This document shows, one piece after another, positions 23,757 to 37,836 of a DNA stretch of 64,000 nucleotides. Every line of letters starts with the position of its first letter. The stretch's first letter is position 1. A program made the position numbers and the translations under genes. Source of the stretch: Auanema rhodensis (lineage: Eukaryota; Nematoda; Chromadorea; Rhabditida; Rhabditidae); the NCBI GenBank assembly GCA_964057225.1, contig CAXKVF010000076.1:248001-312000 (forward strand), read 5' to 3'. The notes beneath the pieces are model-generated. The model had not been told where the DNA came from. It did no database searches and saw only the letters and a list, made by a program, of their open reading frames with translations.

Positions 23757-24988
23757 TCACGTAAATTTCAAAGTCATGGTTACCATGCACCAATATCAAT
23801 AAAAATTTGTTTTTAGACTAATATGGACATGGGGAATCTAATTTTGAAAACCGCATCTCTTTATCTTTCACGTGAAGCGAGTTACATACCAAGTGCACAT
23901 CACGTGTACATTTAATTAGCATAAATTAAAGTTCACGTAAATTTCAAAGTCATGGTTACCATGAAGCAATATCAATAAAAATTTGTTTTTAGACTAATAT
24001 GGACATGGGGAATCTAATTTTGAAAACCGCATCTCTTCATCTTTCACGTGAAGCGAGTTACATACCAAGTGCACATCAAGTGTACATTTAATTAGCATAA
24101 ATTAAAGTTCACGTAAATTTCAAAGTCATGGTTACCATGCACCAATATCAATAAAAATTTGTTTTTAGACTAATATGGACATGGGGAATCTAATTTTGAA
24201 AACCGCATCTCTTTATCTTTCACGTGAAGCAAGTTACATACCAAGTGCACATCACGTGTACATTTAATTAGCATAAATTAAAGTTCACGTAAATTTCAAA
24301 GTCATGGTTACCATGCACCAATATCAATAAAAATTTGTTTTTAGACTAATATGGACATGGGGAATCTAATTTTGAAAACCGCATCTCTTTATCTTTCACG
24401 TGAAGCGAGTTACATACCAAGTGCACATCACGTGTACATTTAATTAGCATAAATTAAAGTTCACGTAAATTTCAAAGTCATGGTTACCATGCACCAATAT
24501 CAATAAAAATTTGTTTTTAGACTAATATGGACATGGGGAATCTAATTTTGAAAACCGCATCTCTTTATCTTTCACGTGAAGCGAGTTACATACCAAGTGC
24601 ACATCACGTGTACATTTAATTAGCATAAATTAAAGTTCACGTAAATTTCAAAGTCATGGTTACCATGAACCAATATCAATAAAAATTTGTTTTTAGACTA
24701 ATATGGACATGGGGAATCTAATTTTAAAAACCGCATCTCTTTATCTTTCACGTGAAGCGAGTTACATACCAAGTGCACATCACGTGTACATTTAATTAGC
24801 ATAAATTAAAGTTCACGTAAATCTCAAAGTCATGGTTACCATGCACCAATATCAATAAAATTTTGTTTTTAGACTAATATGGACATGGGGAATCTAATTT
24901 TGAAAACCGCATCTCTTTATCTTTCACGTGAAGCGAGTTACATACCAAGTGCACATCACGTGCACATTTAATTAGCATAAATTAAAGT
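23757..24988 (+). repeat. Seven mixed monomers
   Basis: Order: CAC; AAG/C106/A147 (an unusual pairing, probably mosaic); CAC/A123; CAC; CAC; AAC/A90; C11/CAC/C151 with a private AAAATTTTG change near 24861. No gene or foreign sequence is present. Confidence 0.7.
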
Positions 24989-25692
24989 TCACGAAAATTT
25001 CAAAGTCATGGTTACCATGCACCAATATCAATAAAAATTTGTTTTTAGACTAATATGGACATGGGGAATCTAATTTTGAAAACCGCATCTCTTCATCTTT
25101 CACGTGAAGCGAGTTACATACCAAGTGCACATCACGTGTACATTTAATTAGCATAAATTAAAGTTCACGTAAATTTCAAAGTCATGGTTACCATGAAGCA
25201 ATATCAATAAAAATTTGTTTTTAGACTAACATGGACATGGGGAATCTAATTTTGAAAACCGCATCTCTTCATCTTTCACGTGAAGCGAGTTACATACCAA
25301 GTGCACATCACGTGTACATTTAATTAGCATAAATTAAAGTTCACGTAAATTTCAAAGTCATGGTTACCATGAACCAATATCAATAAAAATTTGTTTTTAG
25401 ACTAATATGGACATGGGGAATCTAATTTTGAAAACCGCATCTCTTCATCTTTCACGTGAAGCGAGTTACATACCAAGTGCACATCACGTGTACATTTAAT
25501 TAGCATAAATTAAAGTTCACGTAAATTTCAAAGTCATGGTTACCATGCACCAATATCAATAAAAATTTGTTTTTCGACTAATATGGACATGGGGAATCTA
25601 ATTTTGAAAACCGCATCTCTTTATCTTTCACGTGAAGCGAGTTACATACCAAGTGCACATCACGTGTACATTTAATTAGCATAAATTAAAGT
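24989..25692 (+). repeat. 4-monomer block, copy 1 (partner 30973-31676)
   Basis: A6/CAC/C106; AAG/C106 with the rare CTAACATGG (25230); AAC/C106; CAC with the rare TTTTTCGAC (25575). Both rare changes recur exactly 5984 bp (34 periods) downstream and I saw them nowhere else. Confidence 0.85.
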
Positions 25693-28156
25693 TCACGTAA
25701 ATTTCAAAGTCATGGTTACCATGAAGCAATATCAATAAAAATTTGTTTTTAGACTAATATGGACATGGGGAATCTTATTTTGAAAACCGCATCTCTTTAT
25801 CTTTCACGTGAAGCGAGTTACATACCAAGTGCACATCACGTGTACATTTAATTAGCATAAATTAAAGTTCACGTAAATTTCAAAGTCATGGTTACCATGA
25901 ACCAATATCAATAAAAATTTGTTTTTAGACTAATATGGACATGGGGAATCTAATTTTAAAAACCGCATCTCTTTATCTTTCACGTGAAGCGAGTTACATA
26001 CCAAGTGCACATCACGTGTACATTTAATTAGCATAAATTAAAGTTCACGTAAATCTCAAAGTCATGGTTACCATGCACCAATATCAATAAAAATTTGTTT
26101 TTAGACTAATATGGACATGGGGAATCTAATTTTGAAAACCGCATCTCTTTATCTTTCACGTGAAGCGAGTTACATACCAAGTGCACATCACGTGCACATT
26201 TAATTAGCATAAATTAAAGTTCACGTAAATTTCAAAGTCATGGTTACCATGCACCAATATCAATAAAAATTTGTTTTTAGACTAATATGGACATGGGGAA
26301 TCTAATTTTGAAAACCGCATCTCTTCATCTTTCACGTGAAGCGAGTTACATACCAAGTGCACATCAAGTGTACATTTAATTAGCATAAATTAAAGTTCAC
26401 GTAAATTTCAAAGTCATGGTTACCATGCACCAATATCAATAAAAATTTGTTTTTAGACTAATATGGACATGGGGAATCTAATTTTGAAAACCGCATCTCT
26501 TTATCTTTCACGTGAAGCAAGTTACATACCAAGTGCACATCACGTGTACATTTAATTAGCATAAATTAAAGTTCACGTAAATTTCAAAGTCATGGTTATC
26601 ATGCACCAATATCAATAAAAATTTGTTTTTAGACTAATATGGACATGGGGAATCTAATTTTGAAAACCGCATCTCTTTATCTTTCACGTGAAGCGAGTTA
26701 CATACCAAGTGCACATCACGTGTACATTTAATTAGCATAAATTAAAGTTCACGAAAATTTCAAAGTCATGGTTACCATGCACCAATATCAATAAAAATTT
26801 GTTTTTAGACTAATATGGACATGGGGAATCTAATTTTGAAAACCGCATCTCTTCATCTTTCACGTGAAGCGAGTTACATACCAAGTGCACATCACGTGTA
26901 CATTTAATTAGCATAAATTAAAGTTCACGTAAATTTCAAAGTCATGGTTACCATGAAGCAATATCAATAAAAATTTGTTTTTAGACTAATATGGACATGG
27001 GGAATCTAATTTTGAAAACCGCATCTCTTCATCTTTCACGTGAAGCGAGTTACATACAAAGTGCACATCACGTGTACATTTAATTAGCATAAATTAAAGT
27101 TCACGTAAATTTCAAAGTCATGGTTACCATGAACCAATATCAATAAAAATTTGTTTTTAGACTAATATGGACATGGGGAATCTAATTTTGAAAACCGCAT
27201 CTCTTCATCTTTCACGTGAAGCGAGTTACATACCAAGTGCACATCACGTGTACATTTAATTAGCATAAATTAAAGTTCACGTAAATTTCAAAGTCATGGT
27301 TACCATGCACCAATATCAATAAAAATTTGTTTTTAGACTAATATGGACATGGGGAATCTAATTTTGAAAACCGCATCTCTTTATCTTTCACGTGAAGCGA
27401 GTTACATACCAAGTGCACATCACGTGTACATTTAATTAGCATAAATTAAAGTTCACGTAAATTTCAAAGTCATGGTTACCATGCACCAATATCAATAAAA
27501 ATTTGTTTTTAGACTAATATGGACATGGGGAATCTAATTTTGAAAACCGCATCTCTTTATCTTTCACGTGAAGCGAGTTACATACCAAGTGCACATCTCG
27601 TGTACATTTAATTAGCATAAATTAAAGTTCACGTAAATTTCAAAGTCATGGTTAGCATGAAGCAATATCACTAAAAATTTGTTTTTAGACTAATATGGAC
27701 ATGGGGAATCTAATTTTGAAAACCGCATCTCTTTATCTTTCACGTGAAGCGAGTTACATACCAAGTGCACATCACGTGTACATTTAATTAGCATAAATTA
27801 AAGTTCACGTAAATTTCAAAGTCATGGTTACCATGAACCAATATCAATAAAAATTTGTTTTTAGACTAATATGGACATGGGGAATCTAATTTTAAAAACC
27901 GCATCTCTTTATCTTTCACGTGAAGCGAGTTACATACCAAGTGCACATCACGTGTACATTTAATTAGCATAAATTAAAGTTCACGTAAATTTCAAAGTCA
28001 TGGTTACCATGAAGCAATATCAATAAAAATTTGTTTTTAGACTAATATGGACATGGGGAATCTAATTTTGAAAACCGCATCTCTTTATCTTTCACGTGAA
28101 GCGAGTTACACACCAAGTGCACATCACGTGTACATTTAATTAGCATAAATTAAAGT
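25693..28156 (+). repeat. 14-monomer block B, copy 3
   Basis: Matches 15661-18300 except for the one extra monomer there. Its first eight monomers match 2993-4400. Private change: TTAGCATGA at about 27655, which breaks the dyad. The AAC/A90 monomer at 27805 has the normal TTTTTAGAC, so the TTTTATACT change arose only in the 18-23 kb lineage. Confidence 0.8.
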
Positions 28157-28684
28157 TCACGTAAATTTCAAAGTCATGGTTACCATGAAGCAATATCAAT
28201 AAAAATTTGTTTTTAGACTAATATGGACATGGGGAATCTAATTTTGAAAACCGCATCTCTTTATCTTTCACGTGAAGCGAGTTACATACCAAGTGCACAT
28301 CACGTGTACATTTAATTAGCATAAATTAAAGTTCACGTAAATTTCAAAGTCATGGTTACCATGAACCAATATCAATAAAAATTTGTTTTTAGACTAATAT
28401 GGACATGGGGAATCTAATTTTAAAAACCGCATCTCTTTATCTTTCACGTGAAGCGAGTTACATACCAAGTGCACATCACGTGTACATTTAATTAGCATAA
28501 ATTAAAGTTCACGTATATTTCAAAGTCATGGTTACCATGAAGCAATATCAATAAAAATTTGTTTTTAGACTAATATGGACATGGGGAATCTAATTTTAAA
28601 AACCGCATCTCTTTATCTTTCACGTGAAGCGAGTTACATACCAAGTGCACATCACGTGTACATTTAATTAGCATAAATTAAAGT
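27805..28684 (+). repeat. 5-monomer block, copy 1 (partner 32029-32908)
   Basis: AAC/A90; AAG/C131; AAG; AAC/A90; AAG/A90 with the rare CACGTATATTT (28516). The rare change recurs at 32740, 4224 bp (24 periods) away, and the other four members agree. Confidence 0.8.
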
Positions 28685-30620
28685 TCACGTAAATTTCAAA
28701 GTCATGGTTACCATGCACCAATATCAATAAAAATTTGTTTTTAGACTAATATGGACATGGGGAATCTAATTTTGAAAACCGCATCTCTTTATCTTTCACG
28801 TGAAGCGAGTTACATACCAAGTGCACATCACGTGTACATTTAATTAGCATAAATTAAAGTTCACGTAAATTTCAAAGTCATGGTTACCATGAAGCAATAT
28901 CAATAAAAATTTGTTTTTAGACTAATATGGACATGGGGAATCTTATTTTGAAAACCGCATCTCTTTATCTTTCACGTGAAGCGAGTTACATACCAAGTGC
29001 ACATCACGTGTACATTTATTTAGCATAAATTAAAGTTCACGTAAATTTCAAAGTCATGGTTACCATGAACCAATATCAATAAAAATTTGTTTTTAGACTA
29101 ATATGGACATGGGGAATCTAATTTTAAAAACCGCATCTCTTTATCTTTCACGTGAAGCGAGTTACATACCAAGTGCACATCACGTGTACATTTAATTAGC
29201 ATAAATTAAAGTTCACGTAAATTTCAAAGTCATGGTTACCATGCACCAATATTAATAAAAATTTGTTTTTAGACTAATATGGACATGGGGAATCTAATTT
29301 TGAAAACCGCATCTCTTTATCTTTCACGTGAAGCGAGTTACATACCAAGTGCACATCACGTGCACATTTAATTAGCATAAATTAAAGTTCACGTAAATTT
29401 CAAAGTCATGGTTACCATGCACCAATATCAATAAAAATTTGTTTTTAGACTAATATGGACATGGGGAATCTAATTTTGAAAACCGCATCTCTTCATCTTT
29501 CACGTGAAGCGAGTTACATACCAAGTGCACATCAAGTGTACATTTAATTAGCATAAATTAAAGTTCACGTAAATTTCAAAGTCATGGTTACCATGCACCA
29601 ATATCAATAAAAATTTGTTTTTAGACTAATATGGACATGGGGAATCTAATTTTGAAAACCGCATCTCTTTATCTTTCACGTGAAGCGAGTTACATACCAA
29701 GTGCACATCACGTGTACATTTAATTAGCATTAATTAAAGTTCACGTAAATTTCAAAGTCATGGTTACCATGCACCAATATCAATAAAAATTTGTTTTTAG
29801 ACTAATATGGACATGGGGAATCTAATTTTGAAAACCGCATCTCTTTATCTTTCACGTGAAGCGAGTTACATACCAAGTGCACATCACGTGTACATTTAAT
29901 TAGCATAAATTAAAGTTCACGTAAATTTCAAAGTCATGGTTACCATGAAGCAATATCAATAAAAATTTGTTTTTAGACTAATATGGACATGGGGAATCTT
30001 ATTTTGAAAACCGCATCTCTTTATCTTTCACGTGAAGCGAGTTACATACCAAGTGCACATCACGTGTACATTTATTTAGCATAAATTAAAGTTCACGTAA
30101 ATTTCAAAGTCATGGTTACCATGAACCAATATCAATAAAAATTTGTTTTTAGACTAATATGGACATGGGGAATCTAATTTTAAAAACCGCATCTCTTTAT
30201 CTTTCACGTGAAGCGAGTTACATACCAAGTGCACATCACGTGTACATTTAATTAGCATAAATTAAAGTTCACGTAAATTTCAAAGTCATGGTTACCATGC
30301 ACCAATATTAATAAAAATTTGTTTTTAGACTAATATGGACATGGGGAATCTAATTTTGAAAACCGCATCTCTTTATCTTTCACGTGAAGCGAGTTACATA
30401 CCAAGTGCACATCACGTGCACATTTAATTAGCATAAATTAAAGTTCACGTAAATTTCAAAGTCATGGTTACCATGCACCAATATCAATAAAAATTTGTTT
30501 TTAGACTAATATGGACATGGGGAATCTAATTTTGAAAACCGCATCTCTTCATCTTTCACGTGAAGCGAGTTACATACCAAGTGCACATCAAGTGTACATT
30601 TAATTAGCATAAATTAAAGT
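28685..30620 (+). repeat. Tandem 6-mer expansion (units at 28685 and 29741)
   Basis: CAC; AAG/T84 with TTTATTTAGC; AAC/A90; CAC with ATTAATAAA and C151; CAC/C106/A147 occurs at 28685-29564 and again at 29741-30620. A single CAC monomer with GCATTAATT (29565-29740) completes the first unit. Three rare changes (near 29019, 29253 and 29363) are each repeated 1056 bp later. Confidence 0.85.
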
Positions 30621-30972
30621 TCACGTAAATTTCAAAGTCATGGTTACCATGCACCAATATCAATAAAAATTTGTTTTTAGACTAATATGGACATGAGGAA
30701 TCTAATTTTGAAAACCGCATCTCTTTATCTTTCACGTGAAGCAAGTTACATACCAAGTGCACATCACGTGTACATTTAATTAGCATAAATTAAAGTTCAC
30801 GTAAATTTCAAAGTCATGGTTACCATGCACCAATATCAATAAAAATTTGTTTTTAGACTAATATGGACATGGGGAATCTAATTTTGAAAACCGCATCTCT
30901 TTATCTTTCACGTGAAGCGAGTTACATACCAAGTGCACATCACGTGTACATTTAATTAGCATAAATTAAAGT
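30621..30972 (+). repeat. Two linking monomers
   Basis: CAC with GAGG and A123, then plain CAC. They join the 6-mer expansion to the 4-monomer block at 30973. Confidence 0.65.
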
Positions 30973-31676
30973 TCACGAAAATTTCAAAGTCATGGTTACC
31001 ATGCACCAATATCAATAAAAATTTGTTTTTAGACTAATATGGACATGGGGAATCTAATTTTGAAAACCGCATCTCTTCATCTTTCACGTGAAGCGAGTTA
31101 CATACCAAGTGCACATCACGTGTACATTTAATTAGCATAAATTAAAGTTCACGTAAATTTCAAAGTCATGGTTACCATGAAGCAATATCAATAAAAATTT
31201 GTTTTTAGACTAACATGGACATGGGGAATCTAATTTTGAAAACCGCATCTCTTCATCTTTCACGTGAAGCGAGTTACATACCAAGTGCACATCACGTGTA
31301 CATTTAATTAGCATAAATTAAAGTTCACGTAAATTTCAAAGTCATGGTTACCATGAACCAATATCAATAAAAATTTGTTTTTAGACTAATATGGACATGG
31401 GGAATCTAATTTTGAAAACCGCATCTCTTCATCTTTCACGTGAAGCGAGTTACATACCAAGTGCACATCACGTGTACATTTAATTAGCATAAATTAAAGT
31501 TCACGTAAATTTCAAAGTCATGGTTACCATGCACCAATATCAATAAAAATTTGTTTTTCGACTAATATGGACATGGGGAATCTAATTTTGAAAACCGCAT
31601 CTCTTTATCTTTCACGTGAAGCGAGTTACATACCAAGTGCACATCACGTGTACATTTAATTAGCATAAATTAAAGT
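30973..31676 (+). repeat. 4-monomer block, copy 2 (partner 24989-25692)
   Basis: Carries both rare markers, CTAACATGG (31214) and TTTTTCGAC (31559). The match ends at 31677, where CAC replaces the partner's AAG/T84. Confidence 0.85.
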
Positions 31677-33788
31677 TCACGTAAATTTCAAAGTCATGGT
31701 TACCATGCACCAATATCAATAAAAATTTGTTTTTAGACTAATATGGACATGGGGAATCTAATTTTGAAAACCGCATCTCTTTATCTTTCACGTGAAGCGA
31801 GTTACATACCAAGTGCACATCACGTGTACATTTAATTAGCATAAATTAAAGTTCACGTAAATTTCAAAGTCATGGTTACCATGAAGCAATATCAATAAAA
31901 ATTTGTTTTTAGACTAATATGGACATGGGGAATCTAATTTTGAAAACCGCATCTCTTTATCTTTCACGTGAAGCGAGTTACATACCAAGTGCACATCACG
32001 TGTACATTTAATTAGCATTAATTAAAGTTCACGTAAATTTCAAAGTCATGGTTACCATGAACCAATATCAATAAAAATTTGTTTTTAGACTAATATGGAC
32101 ATGGGGAATCTAATTTTAAAAACCGCATCTCTTTATCTTTCACGTGAAGCGAGTTACATACCAAGTGCACATCACGTGTACATTTAATTAGCATAAATTA
32201 AAGTTCACGTAAATTTCAAAGTCATGGTTACCATGAAGCAATATCAATAAAAATTTGTTTTTAGACTAATATGGACATGGGGAATCTAATTTTGAAAACC
32301 GCATCTCTTTATCTTTCACGTGAAGCGAGTTACACACCAAGTGCACATCACGTGTACATTTAATTAGCATAAATTAAAGTTCACGTAAATTTCAAAGTCA
32401 TGGTTACCATGAAGCAATATCAATAAAAATTTGTTTTTAGACTAATATGGACATGGGGAATCTAATTTTGAAAACCGCATCTCTTTATCTTTCACGTGAA
32501 GCGAGTTACATACCAAGTGCACATCACGTGTACATTTAATTAGCATAAATTAAAGTTCACGTAAATTTCAAAGTCATGGTTACCATGAACCAATATCAAT
32601 AAAAATTTGTTTTTAGACTAATATGGACATGGGGAATCTAATTTTAAAAACCGCATCTCTTTATCTTTCACGTGAAGCGAGTTACATACCAAGTGCACAT
32701 CACGTGTACATTTAATTAGCATAAATTAAAGTTCACGTATATTTCAAAGTCATGGTTACCATGAAGCAATATCAATAAAAATTTGTTTTTAGACTAATAT
32801 GGACATGGGGAATCTAATTTTAAAAACCGCATCTCTTTATCTTTCACGTGAAGCGAGTTACATACCAAGTGCACATCACGTGTACATTTAATTAGCATAA
32901 ATTAAAGTTCACGTAAATTTCAAAGTCATGGTTACCATGAACCAATATCAATAAAAATTTGTTTTTAGACTAATATGGACATGGGGAATCTAATTTTGAA
33001 AACCGCATCTCTTTATCTTTCACGTGAAGCGAGTTACATACCAAGTGCACATCACGTGTACATTTAATTAGCATAAATTAAAGTTCACGTAAATTTCAAA
33101 GTCATGGTTACCATGAAGCAATATCAATAAAAATTTGTTTTTAGACTAATATGGACATGGGGAATCTAATTTTGAAAACCGCATCTCTTTATCTTTCACG
33201 TGAAGCGAGTTACATACCAAGTGCACATCACGTGTACATTTAATTAGCATAAATTAAAGTTCACGTAAATTTCAAAGTCATGGTTACCATGAACCAATAT
33301 CAATAAAAATTTGTTTTTAGACTAATATGGACATGGGGAATCTAATTTTAAAAACCGCATCTCTTTATCTTTCACGTGAAGCGAGTTACATACCAAGTGC
33401 ACATCACGTGTACATTTAATTAGCATAAATTAAAGTTCACGTAAATTTCAAAGTCATGGTTACCATGAAGCAATATCAATAAAAATTTGTTTTTAGACTA
33501 ATATGGACATGGGGAATCTAATATTGAAAACCGCATCTCTTTATCTTTCACGTGAAGCGAGTTACATACCAAGTGCACATCACGTGTACATTTAATTAGC
33601 ATAAATTAAAGTTCACGTAAATTTCAAAGTCATGGTTACCATGCACCAATATCAATAAAAATTTGTTTTTAGACTAATATGGACATGGGGAATCTAATTT
33701 TGAAAACCGCATCTCTTTATCTTTCACGTGAAGCGAGTTACATACCAAGTGCACATCACGTGTACATTTAATTAGCATAAATTAAAGT
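31677..33788 (+). repeat. Twelve monomers including the 5-monomer block, copy 2
   Basis: CAC; AAG with GCATTAATT; then 32029-32908 matching 27805-28684 including CACGTATATTT (32740); then AAC; AAG; AAC/A90; AAG with a private TAATATTG (near 33523); CAC. The GCATTAATT change is shared with 29565-29740. Confidence 0.75.
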
Positions 33789-36604
33789 TCACGTAAATTT
33801 CAAAGTCATGGTTACCATGCACCAATATCAATAAAAATTTGTTTTTAGACTAATATGGACATGGGAAATCTAATTTTGAAAACCGCATCTCTTCATCTTT
33901 CACGTGAAGCGAGTTACATACCAAGTGCACATCAAGTGTACATTTAATTAGCATAAATTAAAATTCACGTAAATTTCAAAGTCATGGTTACCATGCACCA
34001 ATATCAATAAAAATTTGTTTTTAGACTAATATGGACATTAGGAATCTAATTGTGAAAACCGCATCTCTTTATCTTTCACGTGAAGCGAGTTACATACCAA
34101 GTGCACATCAAGTGTACATTTAATTAGCATAAATTAAAGTTCACGTAAATTTCAAAGTCATGGTTACCATGCACCAATATCAATAAAAATTTGTTTTTAG
34201 ACTAATATGGACATGGGGAATCTAATTTTGAAAACCGCATCTCTTTATCTTTCACGTGAAGCGAGTTACATACCAAGTGCACATCACGTGTACATTTAAT
34301 TAGCATAAATTAAAGTTCACGTAAATTTCAAAGTCATGGTTACCATGAAGCAATATCAATAAAAATTTGTTTTTAGACTAATATGGACATGGGGAATCTA
34401 ATTTTGAAAACCGCATCTCTTTATCTTTCACGTGAAGCGAGTTACATACCAAGTGCACATCACGTGTACATTTAATTAGCATAAATTAAAGTTCACGTAA
34501 ATTTCAAAGTCATGGTTACCATGAACCAATATCAATAAAAATTTGTTTTTAGACTAATATGGACATGGGGAATCTAATTTTAAAAACCGCATCTCTTTAT
34601 CTTTCACGTGAAGCGAGTTACATACCAAGTCCACATCACGTGTACATTTAATTAGCATAAATTAAAGTTCACGTAAATTTCAAAGTCATGGTTACCATGA
34701 ACCAATATCAATAAAAATTTGTTTTTAGACTAATATGGACATGGGGAATCTAATTTTGAAAACCGCATCTCTTCATCTTTCACGTGAAGCGAGTTACATA
34801 CCAAGTGCACATCACGTGTACATTTAATTAGCATAAATTAAAGTTCACGTAAATTTCAAAGTCATGGTTACCATGAAGCAATATCAATAAAAATTTGTTT
34901 TTAGACTAATATGGACATGGGGAATCTAATTTTGAAAACCGCATCTCTTCATCTTTCACGTGAAGCGAGTTACATACCAAGTGCACATCACGTGTACATT
35001 TAATTAGCATAAATTAAAGTTCACGTAAATTTCAAAGTCATGGTTACCATGAACCAATATCAATAAAAATTTGTTTTTAGACTAATATGGACATGGGCAA
35101 TCTAATTTTGAAAACCGCATCTCTTTATCTTTCACGTGAAGCGAGTTACATACCAAGTGCACATCACGTGTACATTTAATTAGCATAAATTAAAGTTCAC
35201 GTAAATTTCAAAGTCATGGTTACCATGCACCAATATCAATAAAAATTTGTTTTTAGACTAATATGGACATGGGGAATCTAATTTTGAAAACCGCATCTCT
35301 TCATCTTTCACGTGAAGCGAGTTACATACCAAGTGCACATCACGTGTACATTTAATTAGCATAAATTAAAGTTCACGTAAATTTCAAAGTCATGGTTACC
35401 ATGCACCAATATCAATAAAAATTTGTTTTTAGACTAATATGGACATGGGGAATCTAATTTTGAAAACCGCATCTCTTTATCTTTCACGTGAAGCGAGTTA
35501 CATACCAAGTGCACATCACGTGTACATTTAATTAGCATAAATTAAAGTTCACGTAAATTTCAAAGTCATGGTTACCATGCACCAATATCAATAAAAATTT
35601 GTTTTTAGACTAATATGGACATGGGGAATCTAATTTTGAAAACCGCATCTCTTTATCTTTCACGTGAAGCGAGTTACATACCAAGTGCACATCACGTGTA
35701 CATTTAATTAGCATAAATTAAAGTTCGCGTAAATTTCAAAGTCATGGTTACCATGAAGCAATATCAATAAAAATTTGTTTTTAGACTAATATGGACATGG
35801 GGAATCTAATTTTGAAAACCGCATCTCTTTATCTTTCACGTGAAGCGAGTTACATACCAAGTGCACATCACGTGTACATTTAATTAGCATAAATTAAAGT
35901 TCACGTAAATTTCAAAGTCATGGTTACCATGAACCAATATCAATAAAAATTTGTTTTTAGACTAATATGGACATGGGGAATCTAATTTTAAAAACCGCAT
36001 CTCTTTATCTTTCACGTGAAGCGAGTTACATACCAAGTGCACATCACGTGTACATTTAATTAGCATAAATTAAAGTTCACGTAAATTTCAAAGTCATGGT
36101 TACCATGAAGCAATATCAATAAAAATTTGTTTTTAGACTAATATGGACATGGGGAATCTAATTTTGAAAACCGCATCTCTTTATCTTTCACGTGAAGCGA
36201 GTTACACACCAAGTGCACATCACGTGTACATTTAATTAGCATAAATTAAAGTTCACGTAAATTTCAAAGTCATGGTTACCATGAACCTATATCAATAAAA
36301 ATTTGTTTTTAGACTAATATGGACATGGGGAATCTAATTTTGAAAACCGCATCTCTTTATCTTTCACGTGAAGCGAGTTACATACCAAGTGCACATCACG
36401 TGTACATTTAATTAGCATAAATTAAAGTTCACGTAAATTTCAAAGTCATGGTTACCATGCACCAAAATCAATAAAAATTTGTTTTTAGACTAATATGGAC
36501 ATGGGGAATCTAATTTTGAAAACCGCATCTCTTTATCTTTCACGTGAAGCGAGTTACATACCAAGTGCACATCACGTGTACATTTAATTAGCATAAATTA
36601 AAGT
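33789..36604 (+). repeat. 16-monomer HOR block, copy 1 (partner 37837-40652)
   Basis: It starts with the GGGAAAT/C106/A147/A175 monomer. The GACATTAGG...ATTGTG monomer (34035), CAC and AAG follow, then AAC/A90 with AAGTCC (34631). The rest of the 16-unit string follows to CAC at 36429. All 16 match the set 4048 bp (23 periods) downstream. Private changes here: TTCGCGT near 35727 and CACCAAAAT near 36467. The seven monomers 36605-37836 that complete the 23-period spacing are not shared with the next cycle. Confidence 0.85.
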
Positions 36605-37836
36605 TCACGTAAATTTCAAAGTCATGGTTACCATGCACCAATATCAATAAAAATTTGTTTTTAGACTAATATGGACATGGGAAATCTAATTTTGAAAACC
36701 GCATCTCTTCATCTTTCACGTGAAGCGAGTTACATACCAAGTGCACATCAAGTGTACATTTAATTAGCATAAATTAAAATTCACGTAAATTTCAAAGTCA
36801 TGGTTACCATGCACCAATATCAATAAAAATTTGTTTTTAGACTAATATGGACATGGGAAATCTAATTTTGAAAACCGCATCTCTTTATCTTTCACGTGAA
36901 GCGAGTTACATACCAAGTGCACATCAAGTGTACATTTAATTAGCATAAATTAAAGTTCACGTAAATTTCAAAGTCATGGTTACCATGCACCAATATCAAT
37001 AAAAATTTGTTTTTAGACTAATATGGACATGGGGAATCTAATTTTGAAAACCGCATCTCTTTATCTTTCACGTGAAGCGAGTTACAAACCAAGTGCACAT
37101 CACGTGTACATTTAATTAGCATAAATTAAAGTTCACGTAAATTTCAAAGTCATGGTTACCATGAAGCAATATCAATAAAAATTTGTTTTTAGACTAATAT
37201 GGACATGGGGAATCTAATTTTGAAAACCGCATCTCTTTATCTTTCACGTGAAGCGAGTTACATACCAAGTGCACATCACGTGTACATTTAATTAGCATAA
37301 ATTAAAGTTCACGTAAATTTCAAAGTCATGGTTACCATGAAGCAATATCAATAAAAATTTGTTTTTAGACTAATATGGACATGGGGAATCTAATTTTGAA
37401 AACCGCATCTCTTTATCTTTCACGTGAAGCGAGTTACATACCAAGTGCACATCACGTGTACATTTAATTAGCATAAATTAAAGTTCACGTAAATTTCAAA
37501 GTCATGGTTACCATGAAGCAATATCAATAAAAATTTGTTTTTAGACTAATATGGACATGGGGAATCTAATTTTGAAAACCGCATCTCTTTATCTTTCACG
37601 TGAAGCGAGTTACACACCAAGTGCACATCACGTGTACATTTAATTAGCATAAATTAAAGTTCACGTAAATTTCAAAGTCATGGTTACCATGAACCAATAT
37701 CAATAAAAATTTGTTTTTAGACTAATATGGACATGGGGAATCTAATTTTGAAAACCGCATCTCTTTATCTTTCACGTGAAGCGAGTTACATACCAAGTGC
37801 ACATCACGTGTACATTTAATTAGCATAAATTAAAGT
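36605..37836 (+). repeat. Seven spacer monomers of the 23-monomer cycle
   Basis: GGGAAAT/C106/A147/A175; GGGAAAT/A147; CAC with ACAAACC; AAG; AAG; AAG/C131; AAC. The first two form the GGGAAAT pair that becomes abundant at 41.7-50.3 kb. Nothing non-satellite is present. Confidence 0.75.
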
